This document shows, piece after piece, positions 1-6,019 of a DNA stretch of 8,457 bases. Numbering within the stretch: the stretch's first letter is position 1; each line of letters begins with the position of its first letter. Under the pieces are notes generated by a model, which was given only the letters and a program-made list of their open reading frames with translations, was not told the origin of the DNA and did not search any database. Position numbers and translations under genes: made by a program. The stretch comes from Thermoanaerobacterales bacterium (GTDB lineage Bacteria > Bacillota > Thermosediminibacteria > Thermosediminibacterales > Tepidanaerobacteraceae): contig DUNY01000369.1 of the NCBI GenBank assembly GCA_012839145.1, positions 1 through 8,457 on the forward strand, in the 5' to 3' direction.

Positions 1-1
1 A

Positions 2-1282
2 ATCACCGCTGCTCTGGCAGCCCTTACCGGTGAGTTGTATTTTTACCCCTTTGGGACTAATTTCAGGTTTACAGTTGGTGTTATTACCCTATCCTTCTTG
101 GTATTATATTTTTTTCATATACCGGAGATCGTTCTAATTCTTTTTTCAGGATTAGGTATTGTAATCTTTCGCATATTACTGAGCTGTATTGTCCGAAAGA
201 GCACTTTTCTGGTAGCTTTTAATCTTCACTACCCGGCTTTCTTTTTTTATCTCGCATATGGGATATTTTTAAAAGCTGGGAAGGTAAAAACACTTTTAAA
301 GGCGCCTGTGAACTTCATTGCGGTAATGACTTTAGCAGATATCGGCGCCAATTTTATTGAGCTTGCCGTAAGGCACGAGATGAATTTGATTTATTTTCAG
401 GAAGTGTTCAACAGCGTCCTAGGCGTGGGTTTGATTCGCAGTATAATCACCCTTTCTCTTTACTGGCTAATAGAGAGATACAGACTACTAATATTGCGCG
501 AAGAACATGAAAAGCGTTATGCAGAACTTATAGAACTGTTATCCGAGCTAAAAGCTGAATTCTTTTATATACAGAAATCATCAAAAGATCTGGAAGATGC
601 AATGCGGGAAGGTTATCAGATATATCAGTCCTTGGCTTTAGGTATTACCGATAGTGAAGTTATAAGTTTAAAGAAGAAGGCCTTAAACCTTGCCCGGGAT
701 ATTCATGAAATAAAAAAGGACTATCTTCGAATTTTGGCAGGTGTTAAGGAACTGCTGCCGGAAGAACGGGGAGGCATGAAACTGACGGCTGTATTGGAAA
801 TAATTAAATCCAATACGCAACGACTGATAAAGACCTTGGGAAAAGATGTAGAGTTAATAATTCAAACAGTACCTGATCTAGTTGTAATTAACTATTTTTC
901 AATGTTTTCTATTCTCAACAATCTGGTTTCAAATGCACTTGATGCTATAGAAGAGGAGCGGGGTATTGTTAAGATAAAAGTTTCTTTAGATAATGACTCC
1001 GTTGTCATAAGTGTTTTCGACAACGGGAAAGGTATTGACGTGAAGGACCTTCCCTATATTTTTGAACCGGGATTTTCAACAAAATACGATAAAAATGGAT
1101 TAATTTCCACCGGTCTAGGCATGGTTAACGTAAAAAACCTCATAGAGGATATGAAAGGAAGAATTTCAGTGGTCGCAGCTCATGCCAAGGGGACAAAATT
1201 CGAAATATATTTACCTTTAAAGAATAATTTCACAATCTTACAGGAGGATAAACATGAGTTTTCGTTTGATGATAGTAGATGA
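2..1282 (+). CDS. Membrane sensor histidine kinase, GlnK/YcbA-like (5' partial)
   Basis: Sensor kinase of a two-component pair; it should autophosphorylate and pass phosphate to the regulator that follows. The frame is open to the left edge, so the true start lies outside; a TTG at 35 is only the first in-window candidate and has no ribosome binding site. Numbering from that TTG, about five hydrophobic segments fill residues 12-146. A charged, probably coiled-coil linker follows (150-200), then a putative H-box with DIHEIKKDY (His224). The ATPase domain shows an N-box (ILNNLVSNALDAIEE, 293-307), G1 (DNGKGI, 329-334), F-box (YIFEPGFSTK, 341-350) and G2 (STGLGM, 358-363). The H-box departs from the usual HEIKNPL form. 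There is no obvious extracellular sensor domain, so sensing is probably by the membrane part. The stop overlaps the regulator start by 29 nt, so the two are cotranscribed. Kinase assignment is firm; GlnK-like identity rests mainly on the partner's output domain. Confidence 0.9.
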   Translation: MTAALAALTGELYFYPFGTNFRFTVGVITLSFLVLYFFHIPEIVLILFSGLGIVIFRILLSCIVRKSTFLVAFNLHYPAFFFYLAYGIFLKAGKVKTLLKAPVNFIAVMTLADIGANFIELAVRHEMNLIYFQEVFNSVLGVGLIRSIITLSLYWLIERYRLLILREEHEKRYAELIELLSELKAEFFYIQKSSKDLEDAMREGYQIYQSLALGITDSEVISLKKKALNLARDIHEIKKDYLRILAGVKELLPEERGGMKLTAVLEIIKSNTQRLIKTLGKDVELIIQTVPDLVVINYFSMFSILNNLVSNALDAIEEERGIVKIKVSLDNDSVVISVFDNGKGIDVKDLPYIFEPGFSTKYDKNGLISTGLGMVNVKNLIEDMKGRISVVAAHAKGTKFEIYLPLKNNFTILQEDKHEFSFDDSR

Positions 1283-2123
1283 TGATAGAGCAGTGAGGAG
1301 AATTCTTGCAGGAATTATTGAGAACAACAACCTTGGGGAGATTATCGGTGAGAGTGGGGATGGGGAAGAGGCAGAGAAGAAGATATCTGTCTTGGAGCCG
1401 GATATAGTACTAATGGATTTTCTACTTCCTGGGAAAGACGGGTTGGAGGTAATAAAAAGCCTAAAACAAAGGGGAGTCAACACACATTTTATTATGATTT
1501 CGCAAGTAGAGGATCAAGCCATGATTTCTCAGGCTTATAAGGGAGGAATAGAGTTTTTTATTCATAAACCGATAAATGCCATAGAAACTGTAAGCGTCAT
1601 TTCAAAAGTGCAAGAAGTTATTAAGCTGAAAGAGACCGTTGATAAAATAAGAAAGACCGTGATTAATCTGGATGCAGTGCCCCAGTTTGATGAAAAAAAG
1701 AAAAGAGGATTGACAAAGATTGAGTTTTTCTTAGCAGATTTAGGAATACTCGGTGAAGCAGGAAGTGACGATATAAGAGTCATCATAGAAAACCATGAAA
1801 CATTTTGGCAAAATATCAATAACTTGCAGGACTTATATCAACATCTCAGACAGTACTATGAAAACTATGATGAAAAAAAATCTACCGATACCAAGGCTAT
1901 CGAGATGAGAATACGTCGCGCCATAGATAAAGCTCTTCGCAATGTAGCTTCAATGGGAATTGAAGATTACAACAATGAACAGTTCTTAAGGTTTACCTCG
2001 ACACTGTTTGATTTTGTGGAAATAAAAAAAGAGATGGATTATCTAAGAGGTAAAAGTCCAGTTAGCGGAAAAATAAATATAAAAAAATTCTTAGAAGGAA
2101 GCATTCTTTTATGTAAAACATAA
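1254..2123 (+). CDS. Response regulator with YcbB/GlnL-like output domain
   Basis: Transcriptional response regulator, 289 aa, partner of the overlapping kinase. The receiver domain (about 1-125) has the acidic pocket DDD (9-11), phosphoacceptor Asp55 in VLMDFLLPGKDG, Ser83 at the switch position and Lys105 in IHKP. A helical linker leads to a C-terminal region (about 140-285) that I recognise as resembling the YcbB domain of Bacillus subtilis GlnL (KIEFFLADLGILGEAGSDDI, then MRIRRAIDKALRNVASMGIEDY). It is not a LuxR-, OmpR-, LytTR- or NtrC-type output. AGGAGG at 1242-1247, six nt before the ATG, fixes the start. In B. subtilis GlnL activates glutamine utilisation genes with GlnK. Here the neighbour is a TAXI-type TRAP transporter read convergently, a plausible regulatory target by inference. 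The protein is slightly shorter than my recollection of GlnL (a little over 300 aa). Confidence 0.88.
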   Translation: MSFRLMIVDDDRAVRRILAGIIENNNLGEIIGESGDGEEAEKKISVLEPDIVLMDFLLPGKDGLEVIKSLKQRGVNTHFIMISQVEDQAMISQAYKGGIEFFIHKPINAIETVSVISKVQEVIKLKETVDKIRKTVINLDAVPQFDEKKKRGLTKIEFFLADLGILGEAGSDDIRVIIENHETFWQNINNLQDLYQHLRQYYENYDEKKSTDTKAIEMRIRRAIDKALRNVASMGIEDYNNEQFLRFTSTLFDFVEIKKEMDYLRGKSPVSGKINIKKFLEGSILLCKT

Positions 2124-2140
2124 GAGTTTTTACATCAATA

Positions 2141-2203
2141 AGTCGTCAGGTAATACCGTTAGCTTAGATAAACTCGTTTAGGTTTCACCTGACGACTCGT
2201 TTT
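2141..2203 (+). terminator. Hairpin terminator between convergent units
   Basis: A perfect 11-bp inverted repeat (AGTCGTCAGGT at 2141-2151, ACCTGACGACT at 2187-2197) is followed on the plus strand by CGTTTTA, a short T-run. It starts 17 nt past the response regulator stop and ends 35 nt before the permease stop on the other strand. The minus-strand side is followed only by TATTGATG, so termination is probably stronger for the plus-strand unit. The 35-nt loop is unusually long for a simple intrinsic terminator and may fold internally (TAAA at 2169-2172 with TTTA at 2177-2180). Confidence 0.65.
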
Positions 2204-2232
2204 ATATGCATTTTGTATATATAAAATATTAT

Positions 2233-4179
2233 TTAGTCTCTGGCACCTTGAATCCTTGATTTTGATAGCTTGCTCTTTTGAATAAGGTACCCAAGCAACA
2301 GCAGACCTCCACCGATGAGATCAGTTCTTGCACCCGGTGTTACCATCATTATTCCACCTACAAAGAATATAATGCGTTCTATAAAAGATTCATCGGTGAT
2401 TAAATACCCTGCTACGGCTGAACCTACACCTATAATGCCGATTACGGAAGTTACTACAATCTGTACGACTCCGAGTGCCGTCACATCTATTAAAAGCAAA
2501 GCCGGATTATATACGAAGATATATGGCACAAGAAAAGCGGCTATTGCAAGTTTTGAAGCTTCAAGTCCGGTTTTTAAAGGATTTGCTTTTGCTACCCCCG
2601 CACCGGCAAAAGCTGCAAGTGCAACCGGAGGTGTAACGTCTGCTATAATACCGAAATAAAAAGCAAACATATGAGCTGCCAGCACTGGTACATTCATCAT
2701 TAAAAGTGCCGGTGCCGCTATGGTCGATGTAATTACATAATTAGCTGTAGTAGGAACTCCCATGCCTAAGACAATTGATGTCAACATGGTAAAAAACAGT
2801 GTAAGCAATAGATTTCCCTTTGCTAGCCCTACTAATGTGGAACCCATTTTCAAACCAAGTCCCGTTTGAGTTACAACACCTATGATTATTCCCGCACAGG
2901 CAGTGGCTGCAATAACACCAAGAGCCCCCCTGGCACCTTGTTCAAGGCCATTTACAATATCGGTTAAACTTATTCTGGTATCCTTTCTAAGCAACGAGGC
3001 AGCTATTGACGAAATAATGGCAAAAAGAGCCGCTTTCATTGGTGAATACCCTCTAACTAACAGGACTATAATAGCCACCAAGGGTAAAAGCAGATGACCT
3101 CTTTCTAATAGGATGTTTTTAATTTTTGGCAGCTCTTCCCTGTTTAATCCTTTAAGCCCGAGACGCTTTGCTTCCAAATGGACACCGGTCCAAACACCAA
3201 AATAATAAAGGAGTGCCGGAATAACAGCTGCGCCGATAATTTTCACATAAGGGATTTGGGTAAATTCAGACATGAGAAAAGCTGCAGCACCCATTATAGG
3301 AGGCATAAGTTGACCACCGGTGGAGGCGGTAGCCTCTACTGCGCCTGCAAATTCGGGTCTATAGCCTAATTTTTTCATCATTGGAATTGTAAAGCTTCCG
3401 GTTCCTACCACATTAGCAACTGAACTGCCTGAAACTGTACCCATTAGTCCACTGGAGATCACGGCAACTTTCGCCGGTCCACCGGATGCCCATCCGGCCA
3501 CAGCATTTGCCAGGTCGATGAAAAATTGACCCATTCCGGTTTTTTCCAGATATGCACCGAAAAGAATAAATAAGAATATAAATGTAGACGATACGCCTAT
3601 AGGTATGCCAAAAATCCCCTCAGTAGTGTAAAACAGATGACCTACCAAACTAGGAAGAGCTACACCACGGTGAGCCAACTGACCGGGAATGTAACGGCCA
3701 AACAGTGCGTATAAGATAAATAAAGATGCCACAGTAATGATGGGCCAGCCAACCACACGACGGGCTGCTTCTATAACTAAAATTATAGCTATCAACCCTA
3801 CGATATAGTCCATAGTTGTGACAGTTCCGGCTCGCAAAACCAATTCCTGATAAAAAACTATTATATACATGGGTGCTGCCGCACCTAATATGGCGAAAAT
3901 AATATCTACTGGATGCACTTTATTCCTAGGCCATTCTTTTCTGGCGGGATATAGCAAAAATATTAAACAAAGCCCGAAGGAAAGATGGATAGATCTTTGA
4001 ATCATAGCATCAAGCACTCCTACAGCGCCTGTATAAAGATGAAAAACAGAAAAAGCGATTGCTATAGCGGCTACTATTTTAGCGGAAAATCCTTCGAGTA
4101 TCCGATAGTCCGATTCTTTATCAAACTTCCTCAATATCTCTTCATTATTTTGAGAAGTTTCCTGGTATTTATCACTCAT
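2233..4179 (-). CDS. TRAP transporter fused 4TM/12TM permease (TAXI type)
   Basis: Integral membrane permease of a tripartite ATP-independent periplasmic-type transporter, 648 aa, with the small Q-like and large M-like subunits fused (COG4666/TIGR02123 type). After a charged cytosolic N-terminus (1-30), hydrophobic helices at about 33-165 form the Q-like part. The M-like part runs from about 170 to 590 and carries the family's conserved stretches: GLMGTVSGSSVANVVGTGSF (244-263), EATASTGGQLMPPIMGAAAF (282-301), GMGVPTTANYVITSTIAAP (472-490) and ADVTPPVALAAFAGAGVAKA (513-532). Extra hydrophobic segments at about 570-632 end the protein. Substrate is delivered by the receptor encoded at 4739-5731; transport uses an ion gradient, not ATP. 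The ATG overlaps the DUF1850 gene end by 8 nt and has an AAAGGAG upstream, so the genes are translationally linked. It is the last gene of its operon, facing the hairpin at 2141-2203. Substrate is not readable from the permease. Confidence 0.95.
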   Translation of the reverse strand: MSDKYQETSQNNEEILRKFDKESDYRILEGFSAKIVAAIAIAFSVFHLYTGAVGVLDAMIQRSIHLSFGLCLIFLLYPARKEWPRNKVHPVDIIFAILGAAAPMYIIVFYQELVLRAGTVTTMDYIVGLIAIILVIEAARRVVGWPIITVASLFILYALFGRYIPGQLAHRGVALPSLVGHLFYTTEGIFGIPIGVSSTFIFLFILFGAYLEKTGMGQFFIDLANAVAGWASGGPAKVAVISSGLMGTVSGSSVANVVGTGSFTIPMMKKLGYRPEFAGAVEATASTGGQLMPPIMGAAAFLMSEFTQIPYVKIIGAAVIPALLYYFGVWTGVHLEAKRLGLKGLNREELPKIKNILLERGHLLLPLVAIIVLLVRGYSPMKAALFAIISSIAASLLRKDTRISLTDIVNGLEQGARGALGVIAATACAGIIIGVVTQTGLGLKMGSTLVGLAKGNLLLTLFFTMLTSIVLGMGVPTTANYVITSTIAAPALLMMNVPVLAAHMFAFYFGIIADVTPPVALAAFAGAGVAKANPLKTGLEASKLAIAAFLVPYIFVYNPALLLIDVTALGVVQIVVTSVIGIIGVGSAVAGYLITDESFIERIIFFVGGIMMVTPGARTDLIGGGLLLLGYLIQKSKLSKSRIQGARD

Positions 4180-4681
4180 TTTCCCGCTCCTTTCTTGATA
4201 TATTTTTTATTGTCAACCTATCTTTTGCCCGTATTGTAAGCAGGTCCTCGGGATCGGCAAAATCAAGTAAAGGATATTCTTTACCTCCTATAGTGATGGA
4301 ATGCTTTGGAATTGGTGATACTCTTATGGGTATTGATTCAAATTCTCTATGCATATTTAGGACGAATTCTCCGTTTTTACTTATGAATTTTCCATTCTCC
4401 TCTGAAAAAGGAAGACCCACTCCAAGGGAGTGATAGGTAGTTTTGTCTAAAACCAGTTTATTATCACCGCTGATAACGAAATACTCATGCACGGGTGTTT
4501 TCTGAACTGAATGAATAAAGCTCAATACAAATCTTCTGTTAGGAACATATATAACAGTAACGGTCTTTTGTCTTGTATTTTCTAAAACAACAGCTTTTTC
4601 ATTAACTATCCGATAGTTAGAGAAAAATACAGCCATGAAAAAAATAATAAGAAATATAAAAATCTCTAATTTCAGCCTCAT
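4172..4681 (-). CDS. DUF1850 protein of a TAXI-TRAP operon
   Basis: Small membrane-anchored protein, 169 aa from ATG 4681, that I recognise as DUF1850, a family usually found beside TAXI-type TRAP genes. One N-terminal hydrophobic helix (about 5-21) is followed by a soluble, probably extracytoplasmic domain. That domain has the family-like pattern FIHSVQKTPVHEYFVI, a Thr-Tyr-His-Ser-Leu-Gly-Val-Gly-Leu-Pro segment, and a C-terminal LTIKN strand. No catalytic motif is evident and its biochemical role is unknown; its place between receptor and permease suggests an accessory subunit. The start is debatable. An in-frame TTG at 4711 would add ten residues and lies 10 nt after AAGGAGG. I prefer the ATG because it gives a normal signal-anchor, and because the intervening DNA is a perfect inverted repeat that could fold and bring the Shine-Dalgarno to about 8 nt from it. 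The stop overlaps the permease ATG. Confidence 0.85.
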   Translation of the reverse strand: MRLKLEIFIFLIIFFMAVFFSNYRIVNEKAVVLENTRQKTVTVIYVPNRRFVLSFIHSVQKTPVHEYFVISGDNKLVLDKTTYHSLGVGLPFSEENGKFISKNGEFVLNMHREFESIPIRVSPIPKHSITIGGKEYPLLDFADPEDLLTIRAKDRLTIKNISRKERENE

Positions 4682-4728
4682 AAAATCTGAGCATTGGAGA
4701 TTACCCCCCAATGCTCAGCATCCTCCTT
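4679..4728 (-). promoter_or_regulatory. Shine-Dalgarno, 11-bp hairpin and start codon of DUF1850 gene
   Basis: On the minus strand, AAGGAGG (4728-4722) is followed after 3 nt by a perfect 11-bp stem: CTGAGCATTGG at 4718-4708 and CCAATGCTCAG at 4697-4687, with a 10-nt loop. Five nt later comes the ATG at 4681. The alternative TTG start lies inside the 5' arm. Folding would hide the TTG and leave about 8 nt between Shine-Dalgarno and ATG. The same hairpin lies 20 nt after the receptor stop and could protect or attenuate the mRNA. The bases after it (ATTTTA) are a poor T-run, so it is at most a leaky terminator. Confidence 0.6.
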
Positions 4729-4738
4729 GAGTTTATTT

Positions 4739-5731
4739 TTATTCGTTAAAGTACTTTTCAGCTCCGGGATGTAGATCAACAGACATACCATCCTGGCCAG
4801 TTTCGGCCTTTATGAAAGCTCCTAACGGATGAGCGACTTTTAATCTTTCCGGGTTTTCATACATTGTTTTAAGAAGGTTGTAAACTGTATCTTCATCGAG
4901 ATCTGAGCTTACTGCCAGCATGGACATAACGGCAACAGCATTCACATCTTCGGTCATCCCGTTATATGTGTCGGCAGGTATGACAGTCTTTACATAGAAC
5001 GGGTATTTTTCTATGAGTTTGTCAGCCAAAGCATCATCAACATCAAGTATTTTTACATTACGCTGTGCAGCAATATCCTGTACCGCTGCAGTAGGGAATC
5101 CAGCGGTTACGAAAGCTGCATCGACGTTCCCGTCTTTTAAGTTATTTGCTGCTTCTGAAAAAGAAAGATACTGAACGCTTATATCATCATAGGTAATTCC
5201 AGCGGCTTCAAGTATCTGTCGAGCGTTGGCTTCAGTACCGCTGCCTGCTGCACCGACTGCAACCTTTTTACCTTTTAAGTCCGCCAGTGTTTCTATCTTT
5301 TTGCCTTCAAGAGTAATGATTTGAATAGTTTCAGGATAAAGAGTGGCAAGGCCTTTGATGTCTTCGTACTTAGTATCACTGAACATTTCTGTACCATTTG
5401 CGGCATAAAAAGCTATGTCGTTTTGGACAAATATAACTTCCACTTCGCCATTCCTAAGAAGATTGACATTGGCCACAGATGCACCTGTGGTCTGGGCTGT
5501 TGAGTTGACACCGCTAATGTTGTTTGACCAGATTTCGGCAAAAGCTCCTCCTAATGGGAAATATGTCCCTGCAGTTCCACCTGTTGCAATGGTTACAAAA
5601 ATCTTCTCCCCTTCTTTAGTAGGTTCCGCTGCATCTCCCTCGGCTTTATCGCCTCCACTTCCGCCGCAACCGGCTACAAGCCCTGTTAACAATAGAGCAG
5701 CCAACAAAATAGCTATAAGCTTTTTACTCAT
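4739..5731 (-). CDS. TAXI-family TRAP solute-binding lipoprotein
   Basis: Extracytoplasmic receptor of the TRAP system, 330 aa, the usual TAXI length. The N-terminus is a lipoprotein signal: MSKK, a hydrophobic core (5-20), then lipobox VAGC with Cys22 as lipidation site, followed by a Gly/Asp/Glu/Lys-rich linker (23-42). The mature protein opens with the family hallmark IATGGTAGTYFPLGGAFAEI (48-67). Further TAXI-like stretches are DLKGKKVAVGAAGSGTEANA, DGNVDAAFVTAGFPTAAVQD and the C-terminal HPGAEKYF. A TAXI protein of Thermus thermophilus was crystallised with glutamate or glutamine bound, but the family also takes other acids, so substrate is open. GGAGGGG just before the ATG fixes the start. 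It is the first gene of the minus-strand operon, with the control region at 5732-6019 upstream and the DUF1850 gene after it. The intercistronic hairpin may help keep receptor levels above permease levels. Confidence 0.95.
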   Translation of the reverse strand: MSKKLIAILLAALLLTGLVAGCGGSGGDKAEGDAAEPTKEGEKIFVTIATGGTAGTYFPLGGAFAEIWSNNISGVNSTAQTTGASVANVNLLRNGEVEVIFVQNDIAFYAANGTEMFSDTKYEDIKGLATLYPETIQIITLEGKKIETLADLKGKKVAVGAAGSGTEANARQILEAAGITYDDISVQYLSFSEAANNLKDGNVDAAFVTAGFPTAAVQDIAAQRNVKILDVDDALADKLIEKYPFYVKTVIPADTYNGMTEDVNAVAVMSMLAVSSDLDEDTVYNLLKTMYENPERLKVAHPLGAFIKAETGQDGMSVDLHPGAEKYFNE

Positions 5732-5837
5732 TTTTTCCCCTCCAAATAATATTTATTTAAAATGTAGCATATTTTATTATATGTCCAATGTAACCAAAAC
5801 CTACAGATAACAACTGAATACAACAAAAAACAAATAC

Positions 5838-5847
5838 CTGTATACAG
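5838..5847. promoter_or_regulatory. Palindrome CTGTATACAG at receptor promoter
   Basis: A perfect 10-bp palindrome overlapping the edge of the minus-strand -10 candidate TATACT (5851-5846) and its expected transcription start. The position suits a repressor operator. No protein is known to me for this exact sequence, and palindromes of this size also arise by chance in AT-rich DNA. Confidence 0.3.
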
Positions 5848-5873
5848 TATAATTAATTGACAAAATTCTGCAA
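5846..5873 (-). promoter_or_regulatory. Candidate sigma-A promoter for receptor operon (proximal)
   Basis: Minus strand: TTGCAG (5873-5868), 16-nt spacer, TATACT (5851-5846; 5 of 6 to TATAAT). It would start transcription near 5839 and give a leader of about 108 nt. The -35 match is weak (3 of 6). Confidence 0.4.
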
Positions 5874-5875
5874 AT
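5860..5875 (-). promoter_or_regulatory. GlnL-site-like direct repeat
   Basis: Minus strand ATTTGC-AGAA-TTTTGT. As I recall it, the B. subtilis GlnL site is TTTTGT-N4-TTTTGT; this matches 10 of 12 specified bases with exact spacing. It overlaps the -35 and spacer of the proximal receptor promoter candidate. AT-rich composition makes partial matches fairly easy, so this is tentative. Confidence 0.25.
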
Positions 5876-5883
5876 AAAGGCTC

Positions 5884-5889
5884 ATTATA
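5884..5889 (-). promoter_or_regulatory. Candidate -10 box for receptor operon (distal)
   Basis: Minus strand TATAAT, a perfect -10 hexamer, reading toward the receptor gene. No good -35 lies 16-18 nt upstream (TTTATT at 17). The expected -35 zone (5912-5907) is covered by the dyad at 5904-5921, which would fit an activator-dependent promoter. Leader length would be about 145 nt. It is an alternative to the proximal candidate. Confidence 0.35.
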
Positions 5890-5903
5890 CATTAGTACTG
5901 TTG

Positions 5904-5921
5904 TACAATAAATGTATTGTA
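5904..5921. promoter_or_regulatory. Dyad TACAATA-N4-TATTGTA, putative operator
   Basis: Perfect 7-bp arms (5904-5910 and 5915-5921) separated by AATG, a typical size for a dimeric repressor or activator site. It lies between the divergent receptor and lemA promoters and covers the -35 zone of the distal minus-strand candidate. An 8-bp palindrome TTGTACAA (5901-5908) overlaps it. The binding protein is unknown. Confidence 0.4.
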
Positions 5922-5934
5922 AGGTTCACGGTAT

Positions 5935-5950
5935 ATTTGTCTCATTTTGA
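5935..5950 (+). promoter_or_regulatory. Second GlnL-site-like direct repeat
   Basis: Plus strand ATTTGT-CTCA-TTTTGA, also 10 of 12 to TTTTGT-N4-TTTTGT with the same spacing. It ends 7 nt before the lemA -35 candidate and lies upstream of both receptor promoter candidates. Tentative for the same reason as the other copy. Confidence 0.25.
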
Positions 5951-5957
5951 AAAAAAA

Positions 5958-5986
5958 ATTACAAGAGAACAATTTTTGTGTATAAT
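5958..5986 (+). promoter_or_regulatory. Sigma-A promoter for lemA-TPM operon
   Basis: ATTACA (5958-5963; 4 of 6 to TTGACA), exactly 17 nt, then TATAAT (5981-5986; perfect). TGTG directly precedes the -10. Transcription would start near 5993, leaving a leader of about 27 nt before the TTG start at 6020. Confidence 0.65.
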
Positions 5987-6005
5987 TATATATATATAAC
6001 GAATC

Positions 6006-6013
6006 AGGAGGGG
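6006..6013 (+). promoter_or_regulatory. Ribosome binding site fixing the lemA TTG start
   Basis: AGGAGGGG ends 6 nt before TTG 6020. An upstream in-frame GTG at 5978 would put the Shine-Dalgarno inside the coding region and the start inside the promoter, so the TTG is the start. Confidence 0.85.
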
Positions 6014-6019
6014 TTTTCA

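Noticed and set aside
2141..2197. 57-bp unit with 11-bp terminal inverted repeats as a miniature mobile element
   Set aside because: No flanking target duplication was visible and a terminator at a convergent junction is the simpler reading.
2315..3369. Plus-strand open frames at 2315-2659, 2882-3097 and 3178-3369
   Set aside because: They lie antisense to the strongly conserved TRAP permease, have no ribosome sites, and read as low-complexity reflections of its codons.
4712..4721. A leader peptide MLSIGG starting at ATG 4721-4719 on the minus strand
   Set aside because: The ATG directly abuts the AAGGAGG with no spacing, too close for efficient initiation, and the six codons show no regulatory pattern.
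5321..5810. Plus-strand open frames over the receptor gene (5321-5503, 5415-5810)
   Set aside because: They are antisense to the well-supported TAXI receptor and show no family resemblance.
5981..5999. TA-rich run as a repeat or origin element
   Set aside because: It is short, overlaps the lemA -10 and is normal for an AT-rich promoter; there are no DnaA boxes nearby.
5978..6019. LemA start at GTG 5978, adding 14 residues (MYNYIYITNQEGFS)
   Set aside because: This GTG overlaps the -10 box of the promoter and puts the AGGAGGGG ribosome site inside the gene. The TTG at 6020 has correct spacing and gives a normal membrane anchor.
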